A stretch of 64,000 nucleotides of DNA from Leishmania martiniquensis (Eukaryota > Euglenozoa > Kinetoplastea > Trypanosomatida > Trypanosomatidae). Position 1 is the first letter of the stretch; each line of letters begins with the position of its first letter. The translations under genes were made by a program, and so were the position numbers. This document shows, piece after piece, positions 32,897 to 44,400 of the stretch. The stretch lies in NCBI RefSeq assembly GCF_017916325.1, contig NC_090164.1, forward strand, positions 417,501 to 481,500. The letters are read 5' to 3'. The notes beneath the pieces were generated by a model. That model did not search any database. It was given only the letters and a program-made list of their open reading frames with translations, and was not told where the DNA came from.

Positions 32897-32909
32897 AGAT
32901 GAGCAGTAA
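32469..32909 (+). CDS. TXN1: Tryparedoxin, TXN1 type, copy 2
   Basis: Predicted 146 aa. The protein is identical to copy 1 through WRD, then ends Glu-Gln before TAA. The active site is W39-C40-P-P-C43, with the cis-proline in SIPMMVG. The role is the same as copy 1: transfer of reducing equivalents from trypanothione to peroxiredoxins and other acceptors in the cytosol. It is the last canonical member of the cluster. The nearest AG (32465-32466) is two bases before the ATG, so the true acceptor is probably further upstream. Confidence 0.93.
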   Translation: MSGLSKFLGDLTKLQKQDAEVELNSLCGKVVFFYFSASWCPPCRGFTPQLAEFYKEHAKSKNFEVVLATWDEEEEDFNSYYAKMPWLSIPFKHRNLVEALSKSFDVTSIPMMVGIDADSGDVLSTRARHALTMDPQGDQYPWRDEQ

Positions 32910-34145
32910 GACACATGAGCGCTTGAGCTGGCGTGGGCGGGGCAGAACGGTGGTGGGGCTATTCTTATCTCTCACTTCCTGTTCCTTGGTACCCCGCGCC
33001 ACCACTGCCGGCACACTTAGCGCAGTCCTCCGACTGCATGCTCTGCGTTCGCTGCGGTGGCAGGCGGGTTGCTGTGCTCGTGCCCGCGTGGCAGCTCTCG
33101 CCCCATCAACTGTGCGGCCGCATAAGGGTCGCTGCACGTTGCAGTCGATGCTGCCGCACGCCCAATTTTTTTTTTGGTGCCGCTCATGTCTGCTTCTTCG
33201 AATTCGCACGGCCCCTCTTCTCTGTGTATTCATAGTTTTAAGCCGATGACTCTCCTCTTTTTTTGTCTCTTTGGGTTCTTCACCCACACGCCCCCTCTAC
33301 GGATCGTGGAGTTGCCCGTTCAGGTATACAAAGCTGAGCAGGTCGGCCTCCCGCGATTCGCGCCCCTCTTTGGACCTATGCTGTGCCCCTGGGGCCCGTA
33401 TTAGAAGTGCTTGCCGTACGAGACGTCGGTGCTGTGCTGCCGTTGCCGCCCCGTGCTCCTCACCTGCGCCGTCTGGGCGGCGTCGCAGCGGCGCCGATGG
33501 CCCCTTAGCCCTATATGTGAGCGAGAGCCGCACTGTGTGTATTGGAAATACTGGCAAAGCGGCAAGGCAGCTAACAGTGACTGTGTGCGGGTGATGACGC
33601 TGCTGCAGGCGTTCGTGGCGCTTGTGTACTGCATCCGCCGCGCGACGCACCTCTCCGACCAGATCTCACCCCCTCCTCCTCTTACGAGCCTCTGTCTCGA
33701 CGGAGGTGCGCCGGCTGCAGCTGGTGCGGAGGCGCTGCTGAAAGAGGCTGCCAGCAAGCTAAAAAAAGAAGGGGCTGCGGCCTCGCTGCGTTCTGTGCTA
33801 GTGCATCTCTCTTTTCACCTTGGCGCGCGTCTCTCTCTCTCTCTTTCTCCCTTCCATTTTGGCGCTGTGTTTGTGGCTGCCCCGCTTGCGGTGCTTTGGT
33901 CACATCTTTGCGGCTCTGCTTCCACCGTAGTCGAACGCCTCCTCCCACCCTCCTCATACACTGGCCGCTTCACTGGGATTGTGTTCCGTAAGCTCCTCCA
34001 GTGCGGTCCCGCTCGTGGTGCTGTTTGCTGTATCTCTCCTTCTTTCTCGCATCGCGCCCGTTTCTCACGCAGTCTGCCCCGAAAAACAGATCGGGATCGT
34101 ACGCGCCGCTCGCGTGCGAAAGACGGAAAAAAAGGCCTGAAAGAA
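32910..34145. other. 1.2-kb spacer downstream of the TXN cluster
   Basis: The open frame of the next gene extends back to 33411, but it runs through C/T tracts at 33808-33856 that encode Ser-Leu repeats and are better read as splicing signal. No separate gene is seen. Confidence 0.6.
34031..34072 (+). promoter_or_regulatory. Predicted spliced-leader acceptor for the EF-hand-like gene
   Basis: The C/T-rich stretch 34031-34066 ends in CACGCAG, with the AG at 34071-34072. It leaves about 73 nt of 5' UTR before the ATG at 34146. An earlier acceptor at 33929-33930 is possible. Confidence 0.45.
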
Positions 34146-35246
34146 ATGCTTACGACTACCGCTGATGCTGGCCCGGCGGCCAGCGCGGCGCCCCCACCGC
34201 AGCAGCGTTTGTTCGACTGCTTGGATGCGGCAAGCAAGGAGCGGATAACGATGCTGCTAAGCCACTACCAGATGCTTCTTCCAGTCGAACAAAGCTCCTT
34301 TATGGAGGAACTTGAGCGCTACAACGAGGAGCAGCAAGCGCTTGGAGTGGCGCGAGGCAAGGCTGGTGAGATATGGAAGCGCTACATGACCCCCCGCTTG
34401 CAGGCGGTGCAGGCACGTGATCCTGCGTTTGTGCAGCCGTTGACTTCCCACGCAACCGCCACTCATGGGCGAAACAGTGATGTTGCCGCAGAGGAGGCGA
34501 CGCCGCCGTGCGCACTGGAGGACCTTCTCCATACTCGCGGCATCTTTGGGGAGCCGGAAGGCGTTCCGATCCACGTGGGCAAGATGTCCCTCTATGAAAA
34601 GTTGCACCAGAACATGAGAAGTCGGCAGAGTACGAGGACTGAGAGCGTGACAGCTACTATCACTGCCGCCGCCGACGCAGGCGCCGGTGCCGCAGGCAGC
34701 CCAGCTTCGCTTGCAACTTTGGCTGAGGAGCAGACCGAACCCGCCGAAGGCGAGCGTGAAATGGGCGATGGCGCAACCCCAAAGCCACCCACGCAGGATG
34801 AGCACGGTGAGCGCGCGACGGCGCTCATGTACGCTGGCACTCTTCCCTCTAACGCATCGTCGAACCCATCAACTGCTCCGTACCGCAACAACGCGTACCA
34901 GGCCGTGCGTCTTGCCATGAGCTCGCCTGGCTTCATTGCGACGACGCCCCCAGCCTCGCTGGAGGCGGTGCGAGTGCTGCAAGATGGCGTCAAGCCCGTG
35001 TTGAACGTTACCGCCTTCCCAATCAATGAGGAGATGCTGCGTGAGTGGTTCAACGAGCTAGATGTACAAGGGCGCGGCGTCCTGAACCTCAAAGAGTTCC
35101 AGTGCTACATGCGGTCGTTGGAGCGTGACTTTGGTGCCCCAGCAGACTACGCGGCGCTCGAGCGCGACGGTGCGAGGCTTGCAAAGAGCGGCTGGCTTAG
35201 CTTCGAGGCCTTTGCCTACCTCGTGCTCTGCTTTGTGCGTGTCTGA
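34146..35246 (+). CDS. Protein with a degenerate C-terminal EF-hand, 366 aa
   Basis: The start at 34146 is the first in-frame ATG after the likely acceptor; the protein would be 611 aa if the upstream frame were used. Residues 1-110 are predicted helical, with a block reading LFDCLDAASKERITMLLSHY and then FMEELERYNEEQQALG. The middle (about 165-265) is a low-complexity linker rich in Ala, Thr, Glu and Pro. The last 70 residues contain FNELDVQGRGVLNLKEFQCYM, which has the spacing of an EF-hand loop (D at 1, G at 6, E at 12). The usual oxygen donors at positions 3 and 5 are Gln and Arg, so calcium binding is doubtful. A second helix-loop-helix near the end (RLAKSGWLSFEAFAYLV) is weaker still. 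I do not recognise an orthologue; a structural EF-hand-like adaptor is a guess. Confidence 0.75.
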   Translation: MLTTTADAGPAASAAPPPQQRLFDCLDAASKERITMLLSHYQMLLPVEQSSFMEELERYNEEQQALGVARGKAGEIWKRYMTPRLQAVQARDPAFVQPLTSHATATHGRNSDVAAEEATPPCALEDLLHTRGIFGEPEGVPIHVGKMSLYEKLHQNMRSRQSTRTESVTATITAAADAGAGAAGSPASLATLAEEQTEPAEGEREMGDGATPKPPTQDEHGERATALMYAGTLPSNASSNPSTAPYRNNAYQAVRLAMSSPGFIATTPPASLEAVRVLQDGVKPVLNVTAFPINEEMLREWFNELDVQGRGVLNLKEFQCYMRSLERDFGAPADYAALERDGARLAKSGWLSFEAFAYLVLCFVRV

Positions 35247-38200
35247 GAGAGAGAGGGAGCGAAGCGAAAGGGAAAAAAGAGGAATGCGGGACAACACGGT
35301 GGGGATTTGCCGTCTCTGTGGTGCCGCCGTTTTTTTCTTGTTAGCTTTCTCTCACTCATTCACCTTTTTTCTTTTTCGAAACCCCTCCCTCGATGTCCGA
35401 GTGCCTTTCGGGCTCACCCTCATTGTATGCGTCAAGCGCCTTCTCTCTCTCTCTTTCTCCCCCTCAATGAATCTTATTTGATGCCCCTTTGCGAGACGGC
35501 CAGTGGTAGCGCCAGGTGCGCGCGCACACACACACACCTGCCTACGGACACCATCGTCTCCTCCTACGCTCTCCTCCATCGCTTCTTTCCGCGGTGCCGC
35601 GCATCTCCCTCGACCGTCCTGTTCTTCCTTTGTCTGCCTGCCTCTCCCGATCTTTTTTCCCTTCGTTGCGCAGGATGTATATATTTCTTTGCTGCCCCCC
35701 TCCCTTTTCCCCACTCCCCCCTTTTCACGCGCGCACGTCTGCTGCGTCTCTCACGGGGTCATACCACGCGAGTACGCGGGCGCTGTCGCTTCTCTTTTTA
35801 TATGTTTAGTCCTTTTTTGTTGCCGAGCTCCGTTGGCGCAGCAGAAAATGTTAGAGGGCAGAGAGCCGAGACGGGTTTTGGGGGCGGTAAGTGGACAGAG
35901 GGAGAGGGAGGGGGGCGGGTGGTTAGTGATCCTGGAGCGAGTTGAGGAGACAGCGGCGGCGTTTGCGGCTCCATTGAGAGGGCATTGCCCAGCCAGCCAC
36001 GCCTTTTTTGTTTTTATTTTTCTCCTTACATGGCGTTGAAGTCACTCTCTCGGAAGCTGCCTTGTTGCATTCCTCCGTGGCTATTCACACGCGTGTGTAT
36101 CAAGCATGTTTGCATGATGTGCTGCGCTGTGTGCGTGTGTGTCTGTTAGGCTATGCGCAGCGCTTCTCTCGGCGGAAACTTATTTTTGTGGCTTCTGTAT
36201 GCTTTTTTTTTCGTGCTTGCCACGTTGGGTGCCGCGCTCACATTACCCCCTCCCCTCCTCACTCCCTCTCAGTGCACCTCTCACTGGCGATGCCTTTCTC
36301 GCTTTCTGACAAATCTTACCTATAACGTACGTGCACCCACCAACGCACGCCCATGTACATTAACGGAGGAGCTTGCTGTCTTCGTAATCTACACCCCCGA
36401 GCAACTCAGAGCAACGAAAAAAACCGTTGGCAACGGCAAATCGTATCGGCCGAGACGCGAATAGGTGGTCTCGCCAACACGCGGAGAGAGAGGGGAGGCG
36501 AAAGAGAAGGCAGCAAAACTGCCGCCGGTCACCGGCGTTACTCTTTCATGCACTGCCGCGTGCCCGCACATCTTTCTGCGTTGCGTGTGCGGTGAAGGTG
36601 ATGAGGTGGGGCTTGTGTGTGTGTGTGGGGGGGGAAGGGTGCGACGGCGAATACGAGCACCACGTCACGCTGGCGTGACATCGAAGAATTTGCTACAGCT
36701 GGCACTCGCGCGTTCTAGGTTGGCCCTCCGCGCCCGCGCGCAGTCCTTTACGGCACTGCTGCTACGTGTTTACCGCTGCCCCTTATTCTCCCTCTTCCTC
36801 TCACATCTCTCACTTTCAAATATGCCCCTTCTCCGGCACGTACGCATGCGGCATGTATCGCTCTTCTCATGCCCTGCAGGCAAATTTATTTTCTGTTGCT
36901 TCCTTTTGGTGTCTTGGCCTCTTCACCACAGGTCCCTTCAAGGAATCAACTCCTCATTACCTTCCCTTCTCTGCTTCCTATTCTCAAATCCAGCACACAC
37001 ACACACACACGCAAAGGTACACGAGCGGTAAACCCGCCGTCGTTACCGCTGTCACTGAGGCGCACATCTCTTTTTTTCCTTTTAGCCTCTCTCAGTGCTG
37101 GAGTGCGTACCTGCTCTGTGTATGACGCCACTGTGATGCCCATTCGGGGGCGGATATGTATTTTTTGTCGAATAAGCAGCGCACTCTTCTGCTTACGCTG
37201 TGCCCCCCTCTCCCCTCTCCTCCTCCCCTCTCTGTGCCTCTCGCTGCTTTTTTTTTCTCTTCCTCCCCTTCTCCATCGGGGAGTCTTGATACGAAACGGT
37301 GGGCTGCCGCGCCTCACCCGCCTTTATGTGTCGCTTCCTCCCGACACCCTCTCTGTCTCGCGCGGCATCGTTGTAGCGCTTTCGCTCGCTCAATTCTTTT
37401 TTTTTCTTTCACCATCCTCCCTCTCCCTCTCGTGCCCATCTCTGCTTCACACACCTCTTCCGCTAGTCTCTTCTCACGCCCTCCCATCGCGCGCCCCTCC
37501 CCCTGTATCTCTGCCTCGAGAACGCGTCGACACGATGTATATGCAGAGGCTCGTTAGCAGCAGCCATATACTTACGGATACTCTCTCAATACGACCTCTT
37601 TGCCCCTTCCCCCCTTCCCCTGCTGCCGCTGAAAGACGCGCCGCTACACCGCACTCTTCTTGATTCGGCTCGAACGCGGCCGGCTGAGTCCTCGTGGTGC
37701 GGCCACGAGGACTGCTTTGCCTTTGGCCGCTTCTTTTACCCTCCCCTCCCCCTTTCTCCTACGCCGGCGAGGTTGACCATGCCACTGCGTCTCGGTCTCG
37801 CCGCGGTGCGTCGGCGTGCACGTTGAGCATCTCGCCTTAGCATCCTCTGTCGTGCCTTTACCCTGCTCCATATATATACCTTCTTGCTAGTGTGGTGCAC
37901 AGCCCCCCTTTCCCCGCTCGTCTTTTTCCAGCGCGGTACGCGTCGATTTCTCGTTTCACGGCCTGACTGGGAGGTGCTTCTTTCCGCTCACGGGCTCGCC
38001 ATCGAGAGGAGACGGGCGACGAGAAGCGGGTGGTCCTAAATCTCTTTTCGAAGCCCTTCCTTCCGCGTCTGTCCGCCGTGTCTCCATCGACGCATCGTGC
38101 GCTTCGCCGAGGTTGTGGGGTAAATAAAAAAAAAACGGGCGAGGTAAACCACAAACGCGTTTGCCGTCAGACTGCTCCTCTTCGCTGCGTACCTCTTTTC

Positions 38201-38446
38201 CCTCCGTGCCCTTTGACTCACTCTCACTCTCTCTCTTGTGCACCACGATAGCAGAGCTCGTTGACATACAGAGCGCGCAGCTAGGGGAAGGTGAGCGCCG
38301 CGCAGTGATACATGCTGAGGGCAGCACGCGGGAGCCATCCTTTACTCTTTCCCCTTCTCCATACCCATTCTTGTAGCTCCCACGCTTCTCACACCACCGG
38401 GCAACTCGGCGGAACGCTGCGAACGCAACACACATACCTACTGAAA
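35247..38446. other. 3.2-kb intergenic region
   Basis: No credible gene. C/T tracts dominate on the + strand; the open frames at 35307-35945 and 36869-37663 are their Ser/Leu/Pro shadows. The region 35860-35960 and a short stretch near 36590-36660 are G-rich. Confidence 0.65.
38341..38376 (+). promoter_or_regulatory. Predicted spliced-leader acceptor for the giant pseudo-tryparedoxin gene
   Basis: A continuous pyrimidine tract (38341-38372) ends in TTGTAG at 38371-38376, giving a 70-nt 5' UTR. An alternative at 38250-38254 lies behind a CTCTCTCT run. Confidence 0.55.
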
Positions 38447-41400
38447 ATGGACTACGTGTTGGGCGTGCTGTACGCCACGAAACGGTATGAGCCTCTGGAG
38501 ACATCGCGAGTGCACCAGAGTGGCTCACCGCCGCGCCACATTACGGCGTCGCTCTTACACCCCTCGGCGTTTGCGCCGACCTCCCCTGTCGGCGTCCCAC
38601 GTGCCGCTGGTGCCGGCAGTGACAGCGAAGCCGAGGAAACCGTCGCTACAGGAGAGGATCTTCTCATCTCTACGGGAGGTAGCCACCATCGCACACAGGC
38701 GGTGCCATTGTCGCCCACTGCGAAGACCGTAGCAGCGACTAATGACCCGGAGGCCATAAAGGCTACGTCCCCGCTGAGGCGCGGCGGTGGCCCTTTCTCA
38801 GCACCCCCCTTGTCGCCACGCCCGCCACGCGCTCTGGCGTCAGGTTCCGACCGCGCCCCCGTGCCGGCGTCAGTACCGCACTTCTCGGACTCCCGCCTCC
38901 GCTCGTCCTCCCTGACTATTCGTGTCATGCCGCCCTCGCCTTCTGCGGCTGAGCACATGCTCTCTGCTCCTCGTGAAGGCTCCCTGATGAGCCCGCTGGC
39001 TCCGGGCCTGCACGCGGCGACTATGACCGGGGACGCGGCGCACGCCACCGCCGGTGGAAGCAGTGCTGCGGCAGCTGCCGCGGGATGTCCCGCTACTCGG
39101 CCACAACGCTTCGAGCACACCGTGCCCACGAAAGCGCTTTCGGGTAGGTACGTGCTGCTGTACCTTCCCCCGCCTCATCGGCCAGGTGAGACAACCACTG
39201 CGGCGTTGTGGAGTGGCGCAGGACCCGGTGGCACCACCCACACCACCACCACCAGCGGCGGCGGCGGTGCCCGTGCGCACCAGACGTCGACGCTGCTGCA
39301 AAACCCTCAGATGGACCTTTCTAAGCCGCGTCTGGGGACGAGCACGCCGTCGTCATCTTTCATGGCCGGCGCAAGCCCTCATCCAGTGCCCACCGTCGGC
39401 GGGCGACCGAGCTTTTCCGCGCCGCTGGGTAAGTCCGCGGACCCCTCAGCGTCCACATCCACGGCGACTACCGGTGGACACCACCTCAGCGCTCACCATG
39501 CCTCGCACAGTGGTGCCGGCGGCGGCCCCGTCGCAGTGGCTCGGCAGGCTGTCATGTGTGCGGCTGCAGCCGCTGCGAGTACGCAGCAGAAGCTGCTGCT
39601 CTTCTACTGCCTTCTCCTGCACTGCCTCGCGCACCAGAAGCCGTTGCCAGAGAAGACGACAGGCGCGTCTTTGGAGGGCGAAGGTGACGTGGACTGGGCA
39701 GCCTCTGGACCCGCTACCATCGCTGTTCTGGAGTTGCATTACACGACAAAAGGGCCAGTGCGCAGCAACACGGGCGGGGTATCGGTGACTTCTGCCCTTG
39801 GCAGCAGCGTAAGCGTTCCCGCAGGGGCGGATGGGCACGGTGGCACAACCTCGATCTCTCCAGGGGCTACCGCAGGGGGTGGAGGGGGCTCACTAACCGC
39901 CTCGCCACCGCTGCCCAGCAGCGCCCGAGCGCACGCGTACAGCTCTTCGCCATTGCCGATGTTTCCCCATAGCGGAGCTGACGGCGCCTGTGGAGGCTCG
40001 ATGCACCCTGGCGTCTCTGTCGGTGGTGGTGGCCACGTCCCAACCACCGCCTCCACCATCGCTTCCCCGCGCACTGTTCACGCAGCGTCTTTGCTCCTCA
40101 ACGTCGGCGACTATGTTGTCGCGCGGGGTGACACTTGCGCGGACGAGGGTAACGCTACTGCACCGGCAGCTTTGTGCGAGCTGCTCAGAGGTGGCCTCGG
40201 CACTTCTGACGTGGCGGCGACACAGCGGCTCAGCTCCGTCCTCCATCACCTTCTACATGGGCAGCCGAACGTGTGGCTCAGTGCAGACAGCGTTGTGTTT
40301 GATAGCGAGATAACGCAGAACCCGTACTATGGCGGGTGGTACTCAGTGGAGAGCAACGACGGCTATCGGCGAGTCATGCACATGTGCAACATACAGTCTT
40401 GGCCGGCCGTCGTGCTCGTCGACCCGGCTGGCAACGTGGTGACGGTGGAGGCGCTGCAGTACATGGAGGAGGAGCTGACACGCTACATGAATGAGGTGGA
40501 CGCCAGCATCGCAGCGAGTGCCGCTGACTCGGCGAGTCGTCCGACATCAGCACCGGCATCACTCGCCGCTGATGCGGCCAGCGCATCGGCCCCTGAAACA
40601 GCGCGGACATCGGTGAGCGCAGCATGCCCTTCGCCGTTCACCAGCGAGGCCTCGCAGCAGGCGTCCGTCACCCCGCCACTGCCTCCAAGTGCGGCCGGCA
40701 GCAGCGGACTGGGCGTGGCAGAGAAGTCGCCGTCACTACTGCAGCCGCGCGCTCCTCTCGTGGCGGAGTGGCCAGCAATGTCGCTGTTGCCGCGAGCCAC
40801 AACGGTGGCGGGCCAGTCCAGCACGAATCCTTCAGCTGCGCCGCCTGCCGTCGCCGCCGGCGAAGGCGACGCGTCAACTGACGACTCTGCGCGCACACCA
40901 GAGAGGCCCAGCACAAGCCTGTCGGGCTCTGCTGGCTGCCGTGAAAGCTCTGTCTCTATACACGATCCACAAGTCCCCACTGCCGAGCCTACCCCGGTGA
41001 AGGCTGTTCCCACGACAGCGCGCTACCGGGAAGACAGCAGTGTTTGCTTGGCACCCTCGGCAGCTACTCCAGCGGCGACATCGATCTCTGCAGTGACTGT
41101 ATCGCCTCTACTCCCTAAGGGGAGCACAAGCAGCAACGAGCTCTCTGCAGGCACACAGCGGCTGTTGACAAGCCCGGGACCGGTGGGGGTGAGGGCCGAG
41201 CAACACACGGAGCGAGATGTGCTCCCCGGCGAGCGACCGCTGGATATTTCAATGAAGCCCCGCGCTCACTTCGACAGGGACGAAAGCAGCGACAAGGCGC
41301 GGCAAGAGAAGCCTGGGGAGGCGTCTGAGAAGTCCATCAACTTTACGACTCAGCTCTCATCACAGTCATCGATGCCTGCACTGGAGCCGGGTGTGGCCCC

Positions 41401-44400
41401 TGCCGCTTCCACAGCAGCTTCCTCTCCCACCATTGTTTGCACGACAAAGGGCCACGCATCGTTCCGTAGCTGGGACCCAAAGGCCTACGGCGGCGATGTT
41501 GCCGGCGTGCTTGCAGTGAGTGACTTGGACTCGGACGTGGAAACGCTCACTCAACTCGGCAAGACGCAGAGAAGCCGCATGCATGAGTCCAAAGACGCCA
41601 CGCTATCTGCTCCTCAAGAGGACGCAAAGGCCCGTGCGCCGGCGGCTCAAGCCCCGTTTGGCGTTACGCTGCCTCTGACATATGCCGTGGCGCCTGGCAC
41701 GGTGGCGCACGCTAACACGGCAGACGGCTTCACCGCGGCCATTTCACAGACCCCGCCTTCACCGCAGTCGCCCTTGCCAGCGCTGCTGCCTATGTTCTCT
41801 TCGGCGTTTCCATGGAGCCGCGTGCTCGCGGAGCCGCCAATAGTCTGTGCGCCGCCGCCCTTGATGGCCAGCGTGGGTACTGTCACTACCGTCTCCGTCG
41901 CGACCGCTTTCGCAGCGCGGCTTGATGGTGATAAGAGTAGTGCCACCTACGCGGGGGCACGAAAGGAGGACGAAAATATGTATAGGGGGAACAAGGTGGA
42001 CTGGTCTCCACCGCTGCCTTCCTTGCTTCTGGCAAGCCGCCGTGGAACTGCATCGACGTCGCCGAGCGAGAGGCGGCACAGCAGCTCCGAGGATGCTCGA
42101 GAGGACATGGGCGAGCTTGACCAAGCGGCGGGATCGCCCTCGGTCGGGGTAGAAGGCACGCAACACTCGGCGACGCTATTTTGCACGCCCACTGCCACTG
42201 CGGCGGTTTCATCACACACGGCGCTCCGGCAAACCGGGCCCAGCAACACGCCTACCAGTGTCTCTGGGTCGGCTGCTGCCGCACCAGCATCCGAGTCGGC
42301 AGCTTTCGCTAGCTCGCACGGTAGCTTGCATGTGCGGAATGGTGCAACGCGAGGAGTGGCGCCAGCGCATCCGGAGTTGGCTGCTTCTCCTGATAGTATG
42401 CCGCGGAGGTTGTGGGAGCGCGGCCCGCCGATACACCCGCTGCATCGGCTAGCCTTCTGCAGTTTGACTGTGAGTGAGGTGCGGGAGCGGTCGCGTCAGC
42501 CAGCCAGCGGCACCACTCTATCATCTTCAGAGCTCGAAAAGACCTATGAGCAGGCACTCCTTTCACTCCTAACGCAGGAGGCCAAAAGCTCGTGCACGGG
42601 GGACGCCCCGGACGAGAGCCTTGTACTTCCGTCCTTGTCGCTTGTCGAGAGCATCGATGACGCCAGCGTGCGCCGCTCAGCCGCGTCGCGCGGGTTGCCC
42701 TGCCGGCCTCAGTCGCCGCTGCCGGACACGGCAGCCCATCGGATCATGGCAAGACTGCTGGAAAAGTGGCAGAGAGAGGTGGCAGTGAAGTTCAAGCCGT
42801 GCACGCATGTGCTGATCCTCTTTGGTGCCGGTTGGCATCCCGGAATGGCGAAGTTCGTGCGCGCAGTGCGCCGTCTGTGCCGCGCTATGAACGAATCCGT
42901 ATCTGCATCGGCTGGCGCGCCGGCGTCCAGGAAGGGGTCTGACAGCGATGGCGGTGACGTGGTGGGCTTGCGCGGAGGCCTGGGTGGCCTTAACATTCGG
43001 TGCTTTAGCAGACACCTAAGCGCCGAGGACGACGATGCCGACCGGTTCGCTTCTTTGAAAGGCTTCTCGAACTCCCTGTTCGACTCGGCTGGCAGCGGAG
43101 GTGCGGGTGACCTTGCTAGTGGTTTTGGGGAGGCTAGCAGCCATCTTGACATGCGCAGCTTCGGCAGCCTCACTCGCGCCGACGCTGAAGGCGGCAACAT
43201 ATCCGAGGAAGGGGACGGCGTGGGAAGTGCGTCTCCCTCCGGTGCTGCAGCTTCTGTGGCCGACAAATCCGCCTCCCCCGATGTGGCGCCGCGGCGCCGC
43301 GTGCAGGTGATCTACATCAGTGCGGATGAGTCGCTACAGGCCGTGTGCTCCGCTCTGGCTGAGATGCCGGAGGAGTGGCTCTGCGTGTCTCCCTACACGG
43401 CACAAAGCACGCTAGAGCGTCAGCTGCAGCAGCACGCCAGCGATATGGCGCGCTGCATCTTCCACGTCAAGTCCTTTCCGCGCATGGTGGTGGTAGAGCT
43501 GCCCAATGAGCACCAGCAGCAGCAGCCTGTGAGCACAGAGCGGAAGGAGGCCATGAGCGAAGGGGCCATCGGGGCCGGGGACAGAGATGAAGCCGAGGAC
43601 GACGCCGCCGACGTGGGTGGAACTCTCATGACTGTGTACGACACCGCCGTGGCATCGCAGCAGCTGCTGGAGCAGCAGTTCAGTGGGCTTTGGACAGTGG
43701 TGCAGCTGCACGGCGAGACGCACCTCTACGCTGACCCAGAGGGCAAAGAGTTTCCTTGGTCAAGGAAGCCGACCGACGCGCTGCGTATGAACCAAAGGAA
43801 TCTGCCTGGCTTGCCACGCGTCGGGCAGCAGACCCGCTCTTTGCTAGCCGGCCCTCTCCGACCACAGCCGCAAGGGCCCCTGCGCACTGCTGGATTGTCG
43901 CCCCCCTCGCCACTGCTGGAAAGTAGCAGCCCAGACGTGTTTGAAGATACGACCCTTCCGCGCACCCAAGCCGAGCTGCTCACTGCCTCTGATACATCGA
44001 ACAAGGCCGCTTTCGTAGAGAAAGACGGCTGGATGGTGGCCGCTAATACCGTGTCGCTGCATCAACCAGTGGCGCATCTCTTCCCACCCATCAAGCCGTT
44101 CCTCATCACAGACGGTGAGTTACCGTCTTTGCTGGAGAGAGGGGGTTACTTTGTCGTCCTCGGCGCCTTTGGCTCGGTCGACTCGCAGCTGCATCAGCAG
44201 TGCGTCAAGGCCCTTGACGAGGTGCGACGGTGGCTTTACGTGGAGGTAGAGGCGCGTAAGCAGCGTGCGTGGTCGGAGCCGACGCAGTTGCAGGGGATGG
44301 CGCCGCACGGTATCTGCCCGACGTCTTCAGCCGCTGGCGGAGATCGGGTAACATTGTCGCCTGCGGTGTGCCACACCATCGCAGGTGGTGGTGCCAGCAT

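Noticed and set aside
33411..34145. N-terminal extension of the EF-hand-like protein
   Set aside because: The extension crosses pyrimidine tracts that look like splice signals and encodes Ser/Leu repeats and no motif; the ATG at 34146 is preferred.
38312..38446. Upstream in-frame extension of the giant gene
   Set aside because: It contains the likely splice acceptor at 38375-38376; the ATG at 38447 has a better context.
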